From Pachyseris speciosa (taxonomy: Eukaryota; Cnidaria; Anthozoa; Scleractinia; Pachyseridae): DNA of 64,000 nucleotides. Shown here piece after piece: positions 1 to 14,900 of this stretch (positions are counted from its first letter, which is position 1; every line of letters starts with the position of its first letter). Under the pieces are notes generated by a model. That model saw nothing but the letters and a program-made list of their open reading frames with translations, ran no database searches and was not told the origin of the DNA. The stretch covers positions 303,501 to 367,500 of the forward strand of contig JAEMWC010000154.1 of assembly GCA_016490735.1 (NCBI GenBank). The letters are read 5' to 3'. The translations under genes were made by a program, and so were the position numbers.

Positions 1-1
1 G

Positions 2-190
2 TTAAATAAAAAGGCTTCCACGTCTATACAAGATCAACAGCTGCTGTGGGAATCTAATATTTACCGAAACTGTATCTCCTTTTGACGTTTGGCCACCCTT
101 CGCTGATGAGCCTGGCAAAGACGAAGGCGCGAATAAAGTCGTTCGACGACTTGACCAAATTTCCTTCTTTCTTTGTAATGCTTTATGAAT
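2..190 (-). CDS. aGPCR exon 21: cytoplasmic tail and stop
   Basis: Acceptor cggcctttag, phase 0. Codes [12 protein letters not shown] (the usual NSE-(V/I)-x-K-A-x-x-R-K junction), then a Ser/Gly/Lys-rich tail of 62 residues ending at TAA (complement of 4-2). A different frame of the same DNA is also open (61-264) but would not follow exon 20. The poly(A) signal must lie beyond the window edge. Confidence 0.88.
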   Translation of the reverse strand: MHKALQRKKEIWSSRRTTLFAPSSLPGSSAKGGQTSKGDTVSVNIRFPQQLLILYRRGSLFI

Positions 191-1232
191 CTAAAGGCCG
201 GAATAAACACAAAAAATATAAAACATACCAGCAAAACTATTTTATTCTGTAATCCGAAATTCAATATATTAAATTCGTATATTCACAGTCACTTAAAACT
301 AGTTTATGCCTAAAGTAATATGATTAAGTGAATCTTAATAACACAACGGCTGTTTTTGTCATAACAGGCTAGGAAAATTACAGCCATAGACCCCAGGCCA
401 CTGCATATCTTGATCTCTCCTACACCACTGACCCGTGTCCTCTCATAACTCCCTTAGTAATCCCTTCGTATTTCTGGGCCTCCATACTGTTGTTCGCCGT
501 GAAGTAAGGTGAAAATCTACCCTTATATTGCATAAATTTCGATAACACGGTCTTCTAAGTTTGATTAATTTGCAGGTCAGTAAATTTATGGATCAATGTA
601 TTGGACGGACATTGATTGGCGAACATTTTGACCCGTGCCCTTTCTACTGTGGTTATACCTTATAGTCTGTTATGGGTAAAGGTCTTGCAGAAGGCAATTC
701 GGCAACATCAGAATTTCATGGTTTCCACAAAAGTAAAGAACAGTGAAGTTACGTTGCTCATATTTGTAAACAATAAGAACTTTGAATCTGGCGATTTGTC
801 TTGAAATCCCTGTTTCGTGCAATCTTCTTCACTGAACATTCAGGCTTTGGGTACAACTTCCAAACATTGTAAATTATGTTTACACTCAACTTTACAGAAC
901 GGTCCATTACCTCTGAATTAAGCAAGCAGTGGAATACGAAAATGAAGAAACCTTGTAACGAGTTGCAAATAGCGAAGAGGTATTGAAAGGCGATGGTGTT
1001 TCTATCCAGTGCCAAGATACCAAATAACCATGTAACACCCAGCAAAGGAAAGAGAACCACTACTGATTTGATACCAGATCTGGAATTAGAAAGAGAAATT
1101 AAGTCAGTCACAAAACTGTTTCTTAGTGCTTAATGGACCGCCTTTTGGACTCTATGCGTGAGTTCCACCGCTAGGAGCCCACACAATCTATTGGTGTAAC
1201 CTTTTGTTTTTTTCTGTCTGTCTGTAATAGTA

Positions 1233-1268
<36 letters not shown>

Positions 1269-1528
1269 TAATAAAATCATCTTATATAGCGCTGTATCCA
1301 TAACAATGCCCAAAGCGCTGAAAATTCAAAATAAAAAGTAAATGAGATAGTACTTATCTTAGTAGTAGAAGTAGCGAAAGTAATTATAGTAATTTTAGTA
1401 TTAGTTTTAAGTAATTTAATATAAGGTTTTCATATGCCAACAAGCCCTCTATGGAACCCAGGCGAGTGTTGTTGGAGCTATAGCGTGTCTCTCTTTCGAT
1501 TTGAACATTTTAAATAAAGTATTACCTA

Positions 1529-1567
<39 letters not shown>

Positions 1568-2866
1568 ACCTACCTGCCTACCTACCGACCTACCTTTGAG
1601 CCAAAAGGATGACAACACGCCACAGGTAACGCAATTTAACTTTTATTTAGCATTGGTCCTTACATATATTTAGCGACAAATCGCTCGTGTAGTATGAAAC
1701 TGAATAAGGTAAATCCCTTACATTTACTATAAATAACAAAAGGTTACACTAACAGATTGTGTGGGTACCTTGTGGCTCCACCTGTATTACTGATATACTG
1801 AGTTGGAATGTACTCGAGGTTGTAAGCACTCACTTGACAAGATTAAGCTTTGTTGAATAAGAAACTCCATTAGTTTGAACCTTGATAATCTCCCTGATCA
1901 CCATTCCAAGGACAACTGTGTTAATCTGTTGTTGAAGAGATTAAGTATACGGTTGGAAATCTAGCCTGCGTACAAAGGAAATAGGAGACGTCTGCGCGCA
2001 GGCAATTGAAATTCGGTTGAAGTTTGTGTGACTTCAACCGAACTCCACACGTGCTATCGGACTTTACATTTCAATGTATCGATCAAATCCAAACTAACAC
2101 GTCCGAAAACACTGAACAGTTATTAATTACGAAAGAAGCATACTGGAGTGCGCAGTTATTTTCCCTTTCACCTTATGGACTTAATAAAAGACAAGAATTT
2201 CATTCAAAAAAACGCATCCATTACACTTAATTTCAGCAGAGTTTGGACAATAGGTTGCGATTTTCTTAAGGTGCGTATTGGTAGTGAATTTATTTTTATA
2301 TATATGTTAATACGTCAGAGCGTACCGACTCATTATTTGCAATCTTTAGCACTTGTAGTTGTTTCAGCGCTCAGGGGCCCCCTTTTGGGGATTCTGTTAT
2401 TTTTGTACTAGCCAGGTCATTCAAAGGCTCTTTGTTGGGAAATTATTACTTATTGTTTAAGGGCCCTCTTTAGGGATTTTGTTATGATACTGACAGGTAT
2501 GTTGATTCAGAGGCCCTCGATGGGGAACCTGTTGCGCTGCGACTATTACATAACATTTATCACCAGTTCTATTATTTTTGTTATTTCGCATCCTGTTAAT
2601 TTACCGTAGTTGTTTCATACTCTTTGTACACCTATTGTTTTTCGTTCATTTTCGTTACCACTATCATTGTCTGAGTTACGTAACTTGTATGTAATTTGTA
2701 ACCACTGTTGTAAAAGCGTATTAAGTCGTAGGTTTTTAATATTCTGTTTGTAACTGACGAAGGTCGAGAGACCGAAACGCTTTTTTTTATTCATAAATTT
2801 TTAAATTTTTTATCTTTTTTGAACCAAAAGTTGTCCTTTTTCGGTCTCTTTTTAACTGGTTTATAG

Positions 2867-2897
<31 letters not shown>

Positions 2898-2953
2898 TGT
2901 ATGTATGTATGTATGTATGTATGTATGTATGTATGTATGTATGTATGTATGTA

Positions 2954-2990
<37 letters not shown>

Positions 2991-5900
2991 ATGTATGTAT
3001 ATATATATTACCTTCTTACTTCGATTTTCGAAAAGTCTATTCGTCATTGCCACGATAAACCGTTTGTTTAGTTTTCGACTTACCAGGATTATTAACAATG
3101 CGGGCGCTACAAATGCATAAATGACTCCGTTTTCTATAGATAACCAGCAGCTGCAAACATACGATCATAATGAAAGTTATAATTATGAAAGTCACCAGTC
3201 AGCATAATTATGAACATAACGTAGCGTTCATAATCATAAAGCACGAGCGTCTGGGTGAGTTTAGCCCTGAGAAAGACTACTTGAGGCGGCATTAACCGAA
3301 GTTTCGACACCCTGAGTGGAAGTCATCGTCAAATTTCTAAGAAACGACATCCAATGTCGCCTCAAACAGTCCTTGTCACCCAGGACTCCTGGGCTCAAAC
3401 CATGCATTTCTAATGCTACAATTAATATATCGTTGTTTCGAAAACAATAATTATGTCAATTCAATTTCATTTTTCCCACGCTCGGATGAAAAATAGAACA
3501 ACCCTTAATATGATCCAAGTTGCTTTACCTCGACTTTGTGCCGTAACCATCACGTGCAACAATTACAGCAATAAGAACAATGACTCCAGGCAAACCTACA
3601 AATATGATACCAATAATAATGTTGAGCATCGTTTATTAAAAATTACAAATGGCAGCTATTGGCTGAATTACTTTTGTTAAAAAAATACATAATGTAATGT
3701 AAATTAAAAAGATATCATATATGGAGTATTGAGCAATATATAAAGTATAGTGTAAAACTAAAATTATTTAAGTTAAAATTGTACAATTCTAAAATTAAGA
3801 AATTATATATTTTGATGCGAAGTGCACTATGAAGGAATTTTGAGACCATTTACTTTTAATAGAAGGCATAGCAAACTTTCGCTTATCTCATAAGTTGTAT
3901 TGAGAAGTATCTTGTGACGGAACCTTAATCCAGTTGCTTCCATAGCCCTTTTTCCTGGATCACCCGATGACATGTACGGTGAATAGTCCAGTTTCAAGTT
4001 CGCCATGACCGCTGAATAAAAGTACTGAGAACGCATTTGCACACCGTTAGCCTCGACCTAAAGCAAAATATTCACAAATTCCAGCGAGAAGATGACCTGT
4101 TTACAGCTCTGTCTATTGTTTAATTTTCAAATTTGTGGCACCTTCCCGCCGGTATTTGTGAATATTTTACTTTAGGTCGAGGCTAACGGTGTGCAAATGC
4201 GTTCTAAGTGCTTTTATTCAGCGGTCTGGCGAACTCGAAACTGGACTATTCCTTCCCGCGGCCATCACAAAAATGCGTCAGCTTTTCTGTACCACTAACA
4301 AGCTGTCCTCAACTTTAGAGGGACAGGACACTTGTGTCTAACGCAATGCTATCTGTTCTGCACTAAATAAAAAGTGGCCAGCAAGAACAATTTTCTTAAT
4401 TATAAGATGTGTTGTAAATGTATTTCTGTATTAATCGACCATATACAAACATTACGAAACATACCTGAAGGTTTAGAATGGGTAGAGTATGTAACGTTAT
4501 AATAATTATGTTAACATTCTAACGCCGTCAATCCTTCTTTACCACGGATGGCATTTTTTCATGAACGGAAACTACCACCAACAATTTGATACCTCCACAA
4601 GTGATCAAGAAAAGTTACACAGAAATGCTCCTCGACTCCCTTTTAGGGTCACAGCCAGGATGTTAGTATCGGTAAATCAGAAACCTTACCATAAGCGCAT
4701 GCTCCGTAGGTACGTAATTGCTCTTTACTCTTCTCAAATACAGTGATGACCATAATGTAGAGATACACGCCCTCAACTAGCATCCATGCAAATGATACGA
4801 GCAGGAAGTAGTGAAGTAATACAGCTACTAACGTACAGGCGACCTGCGTGGGAAACAGAGGGGTATCAAGGCTACTGCTACCACTAGTACTGATTATAAT
4901 GACCATGACCATTTCGACCTTTTCCCGGTCCTGACCATCACCATGACAATGCCGCTGCTAATGCCAGGGCCAGTGACAACGACAATGGCAGTGACGACAG
5001 CGGTGACGATCGATGACATTGACTAAACGGCGATGTTGGGAACCTAAGGTGCCAGAACTATTTAACGACATAACTCTTGACTTCACTTTCAAACTGGGGG
5101 TTTACCTCGGTGTAAAAACCTGTCTTTTTTTTTTATTATTATTATTTTTTTATTTTAATGAGATATTGTTTTGCTGCATGCTATTCTTTAGAATCGTAAA
5201 TGGTTTGAACCCAGGAGTGATATCATAACTTTAGAAGTGAAGTACGAACGTTCGAGTGAGTGTAGTCCTGAAAAGACTGTTTGTGATGACAGCATTGACT
5301 GACGTTTCGACAACCAGAGCGGAAGTCATCTTCAGAGTCAAGTGATTTGTGTAACGTCAGTTGGTGATGTTTTGTTTTTGTTGTTGTTGTTGTTTTACGT
5401 CACTCTTGAGTTTCACACGTTTTTACACTAAGATAAACCCAAACTTCAAATTGATTCTTCCTTGCGATTTCAAAAGGTATCATGTCCCGAGAAAGAAGAT
5501 CGCTCAGTTTGCTCCAGAATGGGGACGAGGGTCATAATAAATCTATTTTGAAATTTGACGAGAATTCGCTAAAACAACAACGGAAAACAGAAAGCTGTTG
5601 CGATAGCAGTTTATGAGAGTGTACCAAGCGGCTGCTCATCAAATATGCAGAAAGTCCTTGATGGCCTCCAGAGCTGGACTACTACAAATAACATGCTACT
5701 GAATCCCAAGAAAACTAAAGATATGTGGTTTTCCTTCTGCAAAAATTCTATCGAGCCGGAAACTCTGCGAATAAATAACACACAAGTGGAGAGGGTATCC
5801 CAGTTTGGCAGCAAAATAACCTACGTTGGAACTACCATGTCGAGCAAATAATAAAGAAAGCCTGCAAGAGATTATATCATCTACGAGAATGTAGGAAAGC

Positions 5901-8899
5901 AAGGTTGCCTACGGAGGTTGGCATTATAGTTTATTGTACCAAAATCCGCCCACTCCTTGAATGTGCGTCACAAGTCTGGGTGGTCTACCACAGTATTTGG
6001 CAGACGACTTACAGTCCATACAAAAGAGGTGTCTGGATATAATAGGTATATCGAGAACATCTCTCCCAACGTTGGAGCAGAGACGAATGGAAGCAACAAA
6101 ACGTGAATTGGAAAGAACGATAGAAGACATCAATCATCCCAATCAACTATTCTTCTCAAAGCCAAGCATAAGTCATAGTTACAATTTACGATCCAAACCT
6201 GGTCCAGTAGTCACACCAAGGTCTGGAACCCAAAGACATGCAAACTCTTTTATAGCAAGAGCCGCAAGGCTGCTAAATTTCGTAAATGTATAGTACACTT
6301 ATATATCTATATTTATATTTATATTTATTATTTCCAGGTAAAACCGTGAGGTCTGGAAATCATTTTATTGTAATTTTACATTATTTCTTATACTGTAAAT
6401 CCATTGTATTTCTCTGTCAAAGATGGATCATTAAAGTTATTATATTTTTTTTAGTGCTAAAGAAATAACAGAGAACGTTTTTTTTTCAAGTAACGAACCT
6501 TGTTTGTAGTTGCTTCAATCCCTGCCAGGAAAATAACTTGAAAGAAACCGATGGCCACCGACAAGTTTAGGTGAATTAGGTTCCTCTCTGATCGAAGACT
6601 TCTGTGGAGGTGATATAAGCAGTTATTATTACCATTATTGCCTGGATTTTTGTTTGCTGTTCAGGGTAACGACTCTCAACCGCAAAACACAATTTAAGCC
6701 CTGATAATAAAAAACTTTGTTTGAGAAATTACAGGGCTATTTTATCATTAATTGTATCTTTCATCTGTTTTGTCGTAATATAAAAAAGGAAATTTCATCA
6801 ATGGAGTTTGCCAAATTGGCCGAAACCTACGTCTGACACGACATAAGAGACAGTAAGGCTAAAAAATCTCACCTCCCGTAACATGCAGTTAATCTTAATG
6901 CAAGCTCTAGCTATGATGGCATAATACTAGTGTAATCAGAGTATCATGGTTTGAATTTTTTTGTTCATAAAATTATGATCTATAATAAATAAAGTAAGCT
7001 AGCTTCACTTACGATAAACAAGAGATGATGACGACTGTTATCGTGACTCCAACAAGAGACAAACCACAACCTACATATGTGATGATCTCTAACGCCGCGA
7101 TGTGGGCTTCATCCAACTGAGGAAAAACGTTCTTATACTTTATTCGTCTGATAGACAAGTCAGTGTTATTGTAGGACGGATAAAAATAACGAATCTAACA
7201 TTATTTTGGTTAATCCGCCCAAGTCTGAATAGATTATAACCGCACGAATAAGACGGAAAATATTCAGTTTATCTTTGCTAGTTTGGAGTAAAACAGTATC
7301 AAATGATTCATTGCATGAAAAACTGTACCTTAGGTAAACACCTTAACGTTACATAAAAGATTTGGGCCCTTACCGAAGAAACCAAGATCGCCGTCACAAA
7401 TGTGCGAGATTTTTTTAAATATAATTAGACTAAGTGTTATATAGAACATTTTTGCAAATGACAGAGAAGAGGAAACATTTATGGGTTTATGACTTCATTT
7501 AATTACCTCAATGGTATCTGATTTGACTTTCATCAGAATTGCAAAGTTGGTAAGATGGTTGCATTTGCAGACAGAATGAGTTTCATTGGAACCTAAAATG
7601 TCCAACTCGCATCCTAATGACGACCACATACCACTGCTATTTATATTTCTAAGGGAATGAATAAAGTAAAGTTAGCTCGAATAAGTATGACTTCAAGACA
7701 TAATGAAAAACGTTATTTTACATCGCGTCTTATTTATGTGTGGCTTCATCCAAAGCACCTTCATTACTCGGGACTATCAGCGGTGTCATTGATTGGTACG
7801 ATTAACCATGAAAGTCATGTGACTCCGTCCACACTAATGCGTTTTCGTTTGAAAACGCATACATCTCGATGTGTTTAGGCCTTTCGTCCACACTAAAACG
7901 CTCGTTTTCACCGAAAACGCATCGATTTGAAACGCTCTCGAAAGTGGATCAAAATGAAAATGCAGGCGTGCGCATATCGTTTAACCTACGTCACACCATA
8001 TAATTCAGCGTTTTCGATCGGTTTTGTGAGGATAATTGAAAACACCGCGAAAACGGTAGTGTGGAAGCGGATCGATCGATGCGTTTTCAATGAAACCGAA
8101 AACGAATACTTTTGAAAACGCATTAGTGCGGACGGGACCTAAAACTCCTCATCATCAGCATAGCAAAGTGGGCAAGATATGGGTTTGTGTCCTGGACTCA
8201 CCGGCTATTGAAATCCCACCAGACGCATACTGGGACAAATGTCGCATTTGACCTGTGCTGTAAAGATAAGAAGAAACAGCGTAAATTGGAGAATGTCATC
8301 CGGCAGTGTAAACTCAAATTACGAAAGTAAAGTATTCCTTTGTTTTCCTAGTCTTATATGTGGATAGATAAGCACTACGTTTGACATGCATTTGTGGCAA
8401 GGGAGTATTCTTTATCTGCTATCCCACTCGCAGGTGGAATGCGTCCTCCATATTGTCTTCTTGTTGACGGCATAGGCGGCGAGTGAGCAAACACATTTCA
8501 ACATTGTCAACAGCACAGATATTTCAACAGCAACAGCAACAGTATTTTCAGGAATGTCATACTTTAGATTATTAATGAAAGGTGAAAGATAATTAAAACC
8601 TTCTCAACAATTCCCCACGCCGGGCAATGCCATCTTACCTCAACATGTTGGAGGGTGACAAGCACACCAAGCTTTCGCTTAGCATCTTGTGGTGTCACAA
8701 GGCTTCCAATCACACGACTGTTAAGCTTGTAAGGCCCTTCTTCGTGCCCGCTTTTTCTGTTAAAAAGGTAATGGGTATGACATTTCAGAATGATAACGAT
8801 AGTTTGTCTTCTTTGCATGTCTTATTCATTTGCCAACCTTCGACTAACATCCTGAACCAAAATAGGTCAAATGAAGTGTTAATAATAATGATAATAATA

Positions 8900-8931
<32 letters not shown>

Positions 8932-11900
8932 AATGATAGAGCAGTTTTCAATTGAGTGTCGTAAAACCAAAACCAAAGCAATTACTCCAGCCAATCACAA
9001 CAGAAGTAAGCAGTGCAATGAGCCAATCAGAATACGAAGCAATTACATGTAGCCGGCGTAAACCGCGTACAAGTCACAATTGGTTTTGGTTTTGCTTCTC
9101 ATTGGTTGAGAAAGTGGCGCAAGTTTTCCTGGTCAATCACAGAGCAAAGCAATGCAAAACCAAAGCAAAACAATAATTACTTTCGACACTCAACTGAAAA
9201 CCGCTCTAATGATGATGATGACACTTTTATATAGCGCCATATACATTAAATACACTTACACTATTACACTATACTAACTACTGGTTTTACAATTCTGCTA
9301 TAAAAAAAATAATTAAAAAATAAATAAAAGCTTGTCTAAAAAGATGAGTCTTTACATTTTTCTTTGTGTTTCTTATTTAACGTCAATCTAAACAAAAGAA
9401 AAACAATATACTCCCGTGAAACAAAAATAATTTCGATTGCTAACAGACTATATTCAAATATAAGGGAATGAAAAACAGTTACAAACATGACTAATCCGCA
9501 CATAGCACTAGCTAATCTAGGGGGATCAGTCATTTATAAGGAAATAGAAAAAAAATGAAACATTACTTAATGTTACAATTTTTCATTAATCATATTACAC
9601 ACAGGAGATTTAAGGCTTGATGAAAGTGTGGCAAAAGTTCTTTAGTTCCTTTGTTTGTTTGCTTGTTTGTTTTTTCTGCCCCGAACTACAGGAGAAGTGA
9701 GTTAAACTACTGGGGTTACTTACATAACAATTTTCCTAACAGTCGAAGGTAACATTTCATGCAAAGTTTTGTAAATGACACTGAAAACTTTCGTCTTGCT
9801 TTGAGGATCCTTGCCTAGTGTGAAGAAAAAAATCAAAGACGTTTAGTTCATAGCGTTCCTAACATTAACAGTCAGGGAGGGATCAGAGGAGATGTTACAT
9901 ATCAAGAACTAATGGAAGGCAATAATCAGTAAAGATCAGGTATAATTCACAAGAAAAAGGATAAAACGCGAACAGAGTAGTCAGCTGACCTCTCGATAAT
10001 GTGGCCTTACCTATCACTTTTAAACTGAGAGAATCGTTAATTCCTTGCCAGTTTTTGTTCGCTTGCGGCGCTAAAAATACGTAGCTGCCGGTCACCACTG
10101 AAGCCTGCAAGGCTAAAAGTGCAAGATTTCGTAGAGTTTACTTTCATTCATTCAAACTTAGGAGGTGGAGTGGGGACGGGGCATCAACGGAACAAACGCG
10201 CTGAATTTGAACACTAATACAAAAGTCACTAAATTACGACAATATCCTAAATATTGTCTGGCAACAAATTTGTAAAGCATCTTTAGTCATTGCTAAACCG
10301 ACTCGATGGCAAAAACGTGCTGTCAGGTATATGTTGCGATATTTTGAACTTTGCGTTGATTCTCATTGTTTCATTTTTTTTTTTCTAATTTAGCAATTCT
10401 CAATTCATACGACGTTATTTTTTCGTTTTGTGGACTTCGTAAAAGAACCATCGCACGTCCTCCATTCTCATGGCTAAATAGTTCAATTTCTGACAAGAAT
10501 GGGGGGAGATATTTTCCCAGGCTGAGAAAGAAAAAGACCCACGTAAAATTAGATTAATCAGTAAACTTTAAACCAGGAGTAGTGAACTGTTACAGGATAT
10601 GGCATTGTTTGTGTTCTGTTCCGCACCAAGAATTTACCAAGGAGAGTAAACAGAGCCACTGCACAACCCCACTGAGAAGTAAGTCCAACGAGACCAAGGA
10701 AAAACGTTAAGTAGAGATCGATAGAAAACAAATTCAACAGAGCTTCCGTTTCCACATTTAAACAAACTTCTCCCCCCACTAAGATGGACGCCGTTCATAC
10801 ACTCTCACTCCATCCCTGCTGTCCTGAAAAAATACATGCGTAATATTTTCATTTTCATTCCAGCTGCTAAACGTCGGACTCGGAATCGGGACAATTATAC
10901 ACCCACATCGTGTGTAATAGTAATAGCAAAGGAATTAGTAACACAAAGTAATATATCATGTATATTGTTGATCATAAAATAGTACACATTTCTGACGAAC
11001 ATGAAAAAAGAAATAATGAAACGGACATAAGAATTATCTACCGTAATGTTAAACATCAGTGAAACCATATTTTATTTACCAATATTAAGTTCCAGTGACT
11101 TCACGCCAGATGTTTTATTGGACCATTTCCTAGCCAGTTCTTTGCCGAATGTCTCTGTCACTTCAGCAATCTGCATTGCCAGGGAAGAATTAGACTGGCG
11201 CCACTGATATTTCTTTTTATCTCCCAGGACTTCGCTTATAGTCCTCGCGCTTTCCTTGAAACAGACAAAAAATTGACCATGAAATGTTCAGTTCAATTCT
11301 CAGTGAGATGGGTGTGCAGCGAACGGTGTGCCTCGCATTTTAACTGAGGTATCAGATTAAACAGCGATTACTCTTTCATTTCCTGTGTTTTATGCATCGG
11401 CATGAAAGACACGTGCAAAGGAAACGACAAGACACAAACTTAATACTGTTGTTGCTAGTTTAAATTAAACAGAGATAATAGGATCGTTTAATATTTCATG
11501 CTTTCCCGTCAAGACCAAAAATGGTTCCTTTATATTACATAGCAACGGCTTAGAGAAAATCACGAGGATATACGGACGCAAATTTGCCGCCATATCCACC
11601 CATTACTACCTTAAAGCACGCGGATGCCATAAAATTTAAAGCATTCTTGTTGAGTCCCTCGAAACTCTGCCCCCCGCCCCCATCTCCGTGCCAACAACGC
11701 GCTGCATTTTTTCCTCATTGAAATGACTTGAATCGGAAAGAAAACATATCTACTGCATATGCAGCGTAGTCAGTTGCGAAAAGTACAATTTCAGTCAAGG
11801 GAAACCTACCTGTGTTAATTGCGAAAGCTGTTGTTGTGAAGAAGGAGACTCGCCTGTGGGCAACAATCTCAACTCTTTTGTCAAGTTATCCATTGAACTC

Positions 11901-14900
11901 TGGAAGGACTGGAGCTGAAAGCAGAGTAAAACAAAAGTTCAAGTGAGTAAACTTAGTTGAGATTTTCGCTCTAGCCTGCTTGGCATGAGTCACACCTACA
12001 ACTCTTCACATACTAAGATACATGCATTCTGGAAAACAAGCTGGAATGAAAACGCACGGTTACCTTTTGTTGAGGACTCCGACAGGCTTGAGCGTTACAC
12101 TTGGCATTTTCTACTGTCGCATCGATGGTTTGGCAACCGATACGATTTAACTCTGTGCGAAAAAAGAAGCGGCTGCATAAATAAATTCATGAAGCTTAGC
12201 ACAGTCGACATTCTCGTTATGACATCATTCTATCCTAAAAGCTAATTCGTAAATGTTACGTTAATTACTGGCGTCTTGATAAATCAGCTCAAAACAAAAC
12301 AAACCTTAACTTAATAAGACCAGAATCGCAAAGATGTTATCATGAGGAGTTGGTTTAAGAATGAATTGAGCAGATCTACACAAGAAGTCAATATTTTCTC
12401 AAGATGAGAAAGTTGGATTCTAACAAAAGTAATCGTTCACGCACACTTTTGATTTGCATGCATTATAACTCCATAACTACACTTTCAGTAAGTAAAACCC
12501 GTTACCTCTGCCGAAAGCACATGGCAATAACAGCATGCGCATATTGTTATCCTTCATTCGTACCTGTCCTGCCCATCACTAGATGTCTTGATGACACAGG
12601 CCGCTCTTTCTTCATTGTAGGAAATTTTACTCCAACGCACATGAAATCGTAAGACGTGTCTTCTTTGTGTAGGAGTTCCATGTAGTACAGTTTTCCTTTG
12701 GTAAGATGCATCTTTTTAGAGGACTGATCATTTCTCCTACAAGAAGTAATGGCACGTTTTCATTTAAGATTTTCATCTCCCAGCTGAAGTCCATTACTTT
12801 TGAATGCCTTGTGACCCAACTGGAGGGGCATTACTAAACCACGAAACAGCGAAACGAAACACCGAAACAGCTATTTTTTCCTAATTTTTTTCTCAAACAC
12901 CGAAACAGCTATTTCTTACCACTTTGATGGTGAATAAAATAGACAGGCCAAACACGACTCCCATTGGTCCTTTGATGTTACCGTTGACCTTCAAAGTTTG
13001 GCTCTTACGAGTATATCTTACTCTAACATTCGAGGATCTCTTTTTCTCACAGCCAGCAGTGTGAACTCCATTAGCCAGACTGCATGGTGCGTTTTCATCA
13101 ACCCTTTTCCGTTAAACATTAGCCTGCATAGCAGACTTTTTGGTGTACGAACGCTCGTTTAAAGACCGCCATTTTGGAAGCCATCCAAGGAGAGAACTGG
13201 GGACGATCAGCGGTAAGATATGGATTGTGGACTGTAGACCCGGACTGCGGACCCGGACTGCGGACTGGGTATAAAACGAGGACTGAGTATAAAATATGGA
13301 CTGAAGGCTGCGGACTGGGTACAAAACATTGTACAAAAAGCACGGAGCAACGAAATGTATTACTGCACTCAAATTCTTGAACTGTAGGAAAGGTGCTTAC
13401 AATTGCTGTAAATATTACCAGAGTACACAGAAAACCTACCTATTTTGACCTCGAGCTCTTCATGATAGGAAAAATAGCGACTCTTGTCGGTTATAATGTC
13501 ATGTACGGTAATTGTGTTGTACCATTTTGGCACGGAAAACCGCTTGTTTAAAATACTTTTTTGATCTGATCGAGAATCCATTTTATTTGATTTATGTTCG
13601 CAAATACGGATTTGGACTTTCTCCCAAAAAAGAAACGCACCGGTATTTCCTGTTTTATCTTCTCTGCACCAGTGGCCAGTTGCAGTCGAACGAGCACACA
13701 TTTCCATTTACAACATTTATATCTAGATTTGTGACCAGTAATTTTGTGATGCACGCCAGTGCAAGGTCCGGTTGCCTTTTATATGCCTTTCTGTTTCCAT
13801 TCTTCCCAATAATAATTTCTTCGACTCCCTCGATCTAGTGTTAAACTCGTGGAGTAAAGTACAATTTCAGGATAAAGTCTCTACTCTTATACTTTCTCTA
13901 GCTCGGTCGATGTTGAAACTGAGCATTTCGTGTAACTGAGCATTACTATGTACGTGACAAATCTTGACACGGAATAAGCAGACTCAAGGCTTTTTTTAAC
14001 CTGCATCTGTGCCAGTACAATCCTAGTTTTGTTCTATACCCCCTTTTTTACACTCGGTCCGCTCTTTGTTCCTAGTCCGCAGCCTTCAGTCCTCGTTTTA
14101 TACCCAGTCCGCAGTCCGGGTCCGCAGTCCGCAATCCTGTCTTACACTGACCGTGCCCAGTTCTCTCCTTGGATGGCTTCCAAAATGGCGGCGTCTTTAA
14201 ACGACCGTTCGTACACCAAAAAGCCAAAACGTCTGCTATACAGGCTAACGTTTAACGAAAAGGGGTTAATGAAAACGCACCATGTAGTCTGGCTAATGGA
14301 GTTCACACTGCTGGCTTGGAGAAAAAGAGATCCTCGAATGTTAGAGTAAGATATACTCGTAAGAGCCAAACTTTGAAGGTCAACGATAACATCAAAGGAC
14401 CAATGGGAGTCGTGTTTGGCCTGTCTATTTTATTCACCATCAAAGTGGTAAAAAATAGGTGTTTCGGTGTTTCAGAAAAAAGTAGGAAAAAATAGCTGTT
14501 TCGGTGTTTCGGTGTTTCGTTTCGCTGTTTCGTGGTTTAGTAATGCCCCAACTGGAGCACCATGCCAATAACATACCCTGCTCTGTGCATTCCTTAAGGA
14601 ATTTACTGAAGGCATACTCTATTTAGGATATATGACACAACAACGACAAATACAACCGTACAGTTAATATCCACCACTTTCACCGACATTGAGGTGAATA
14701 ACTGTTTTAGTATATATACCACACAAGCTGAATAATTAGCAGACCAAAACATTACTTTATTTGTGACAATATACCGCAAAGCGGTCGGAAATTTAAAAAT
14801 CTCGCGAGCCGGCTGCTCGGGGTGAACAATACTTTGCTAATCACCTCCGAGTTAACCAATCAGATCGCGCGAAAAGCACTATTCACTTGTGTAGTATATA

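Noticed and set aside
758..910. Extension of the TM6-TM7 frame past NSE
   Set aside because: A donor (gtaatg) follows NSE, and the exon at 190-2 supplies the typical adhesion-GPCR tail in phase.
1515..1596. CCTG/CCTA array as a CRISPR or telomere-like array
   Set aside because: Simple tetranucleotide microsatellite without spacers; eukaryotic context.
2787..3120. Open frames on both strands of the TATG repeat region
   Set aside because: Low-complexity tetranucleotide repeat translates without stops in several registers; no codon structure.
9336..9533. Minus-strand frame in the intron between exons 11 and 10
   Set aside because: No similarity to GAIN sequence, and the flanking exons join without it.
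10558..10779. Hydrophobic minus-strand frame as an extra aGPCR exon
   Set aside because: Exons 8 and 9 already join in phase without it, and it has no GAIN similarity or matching splice signals.
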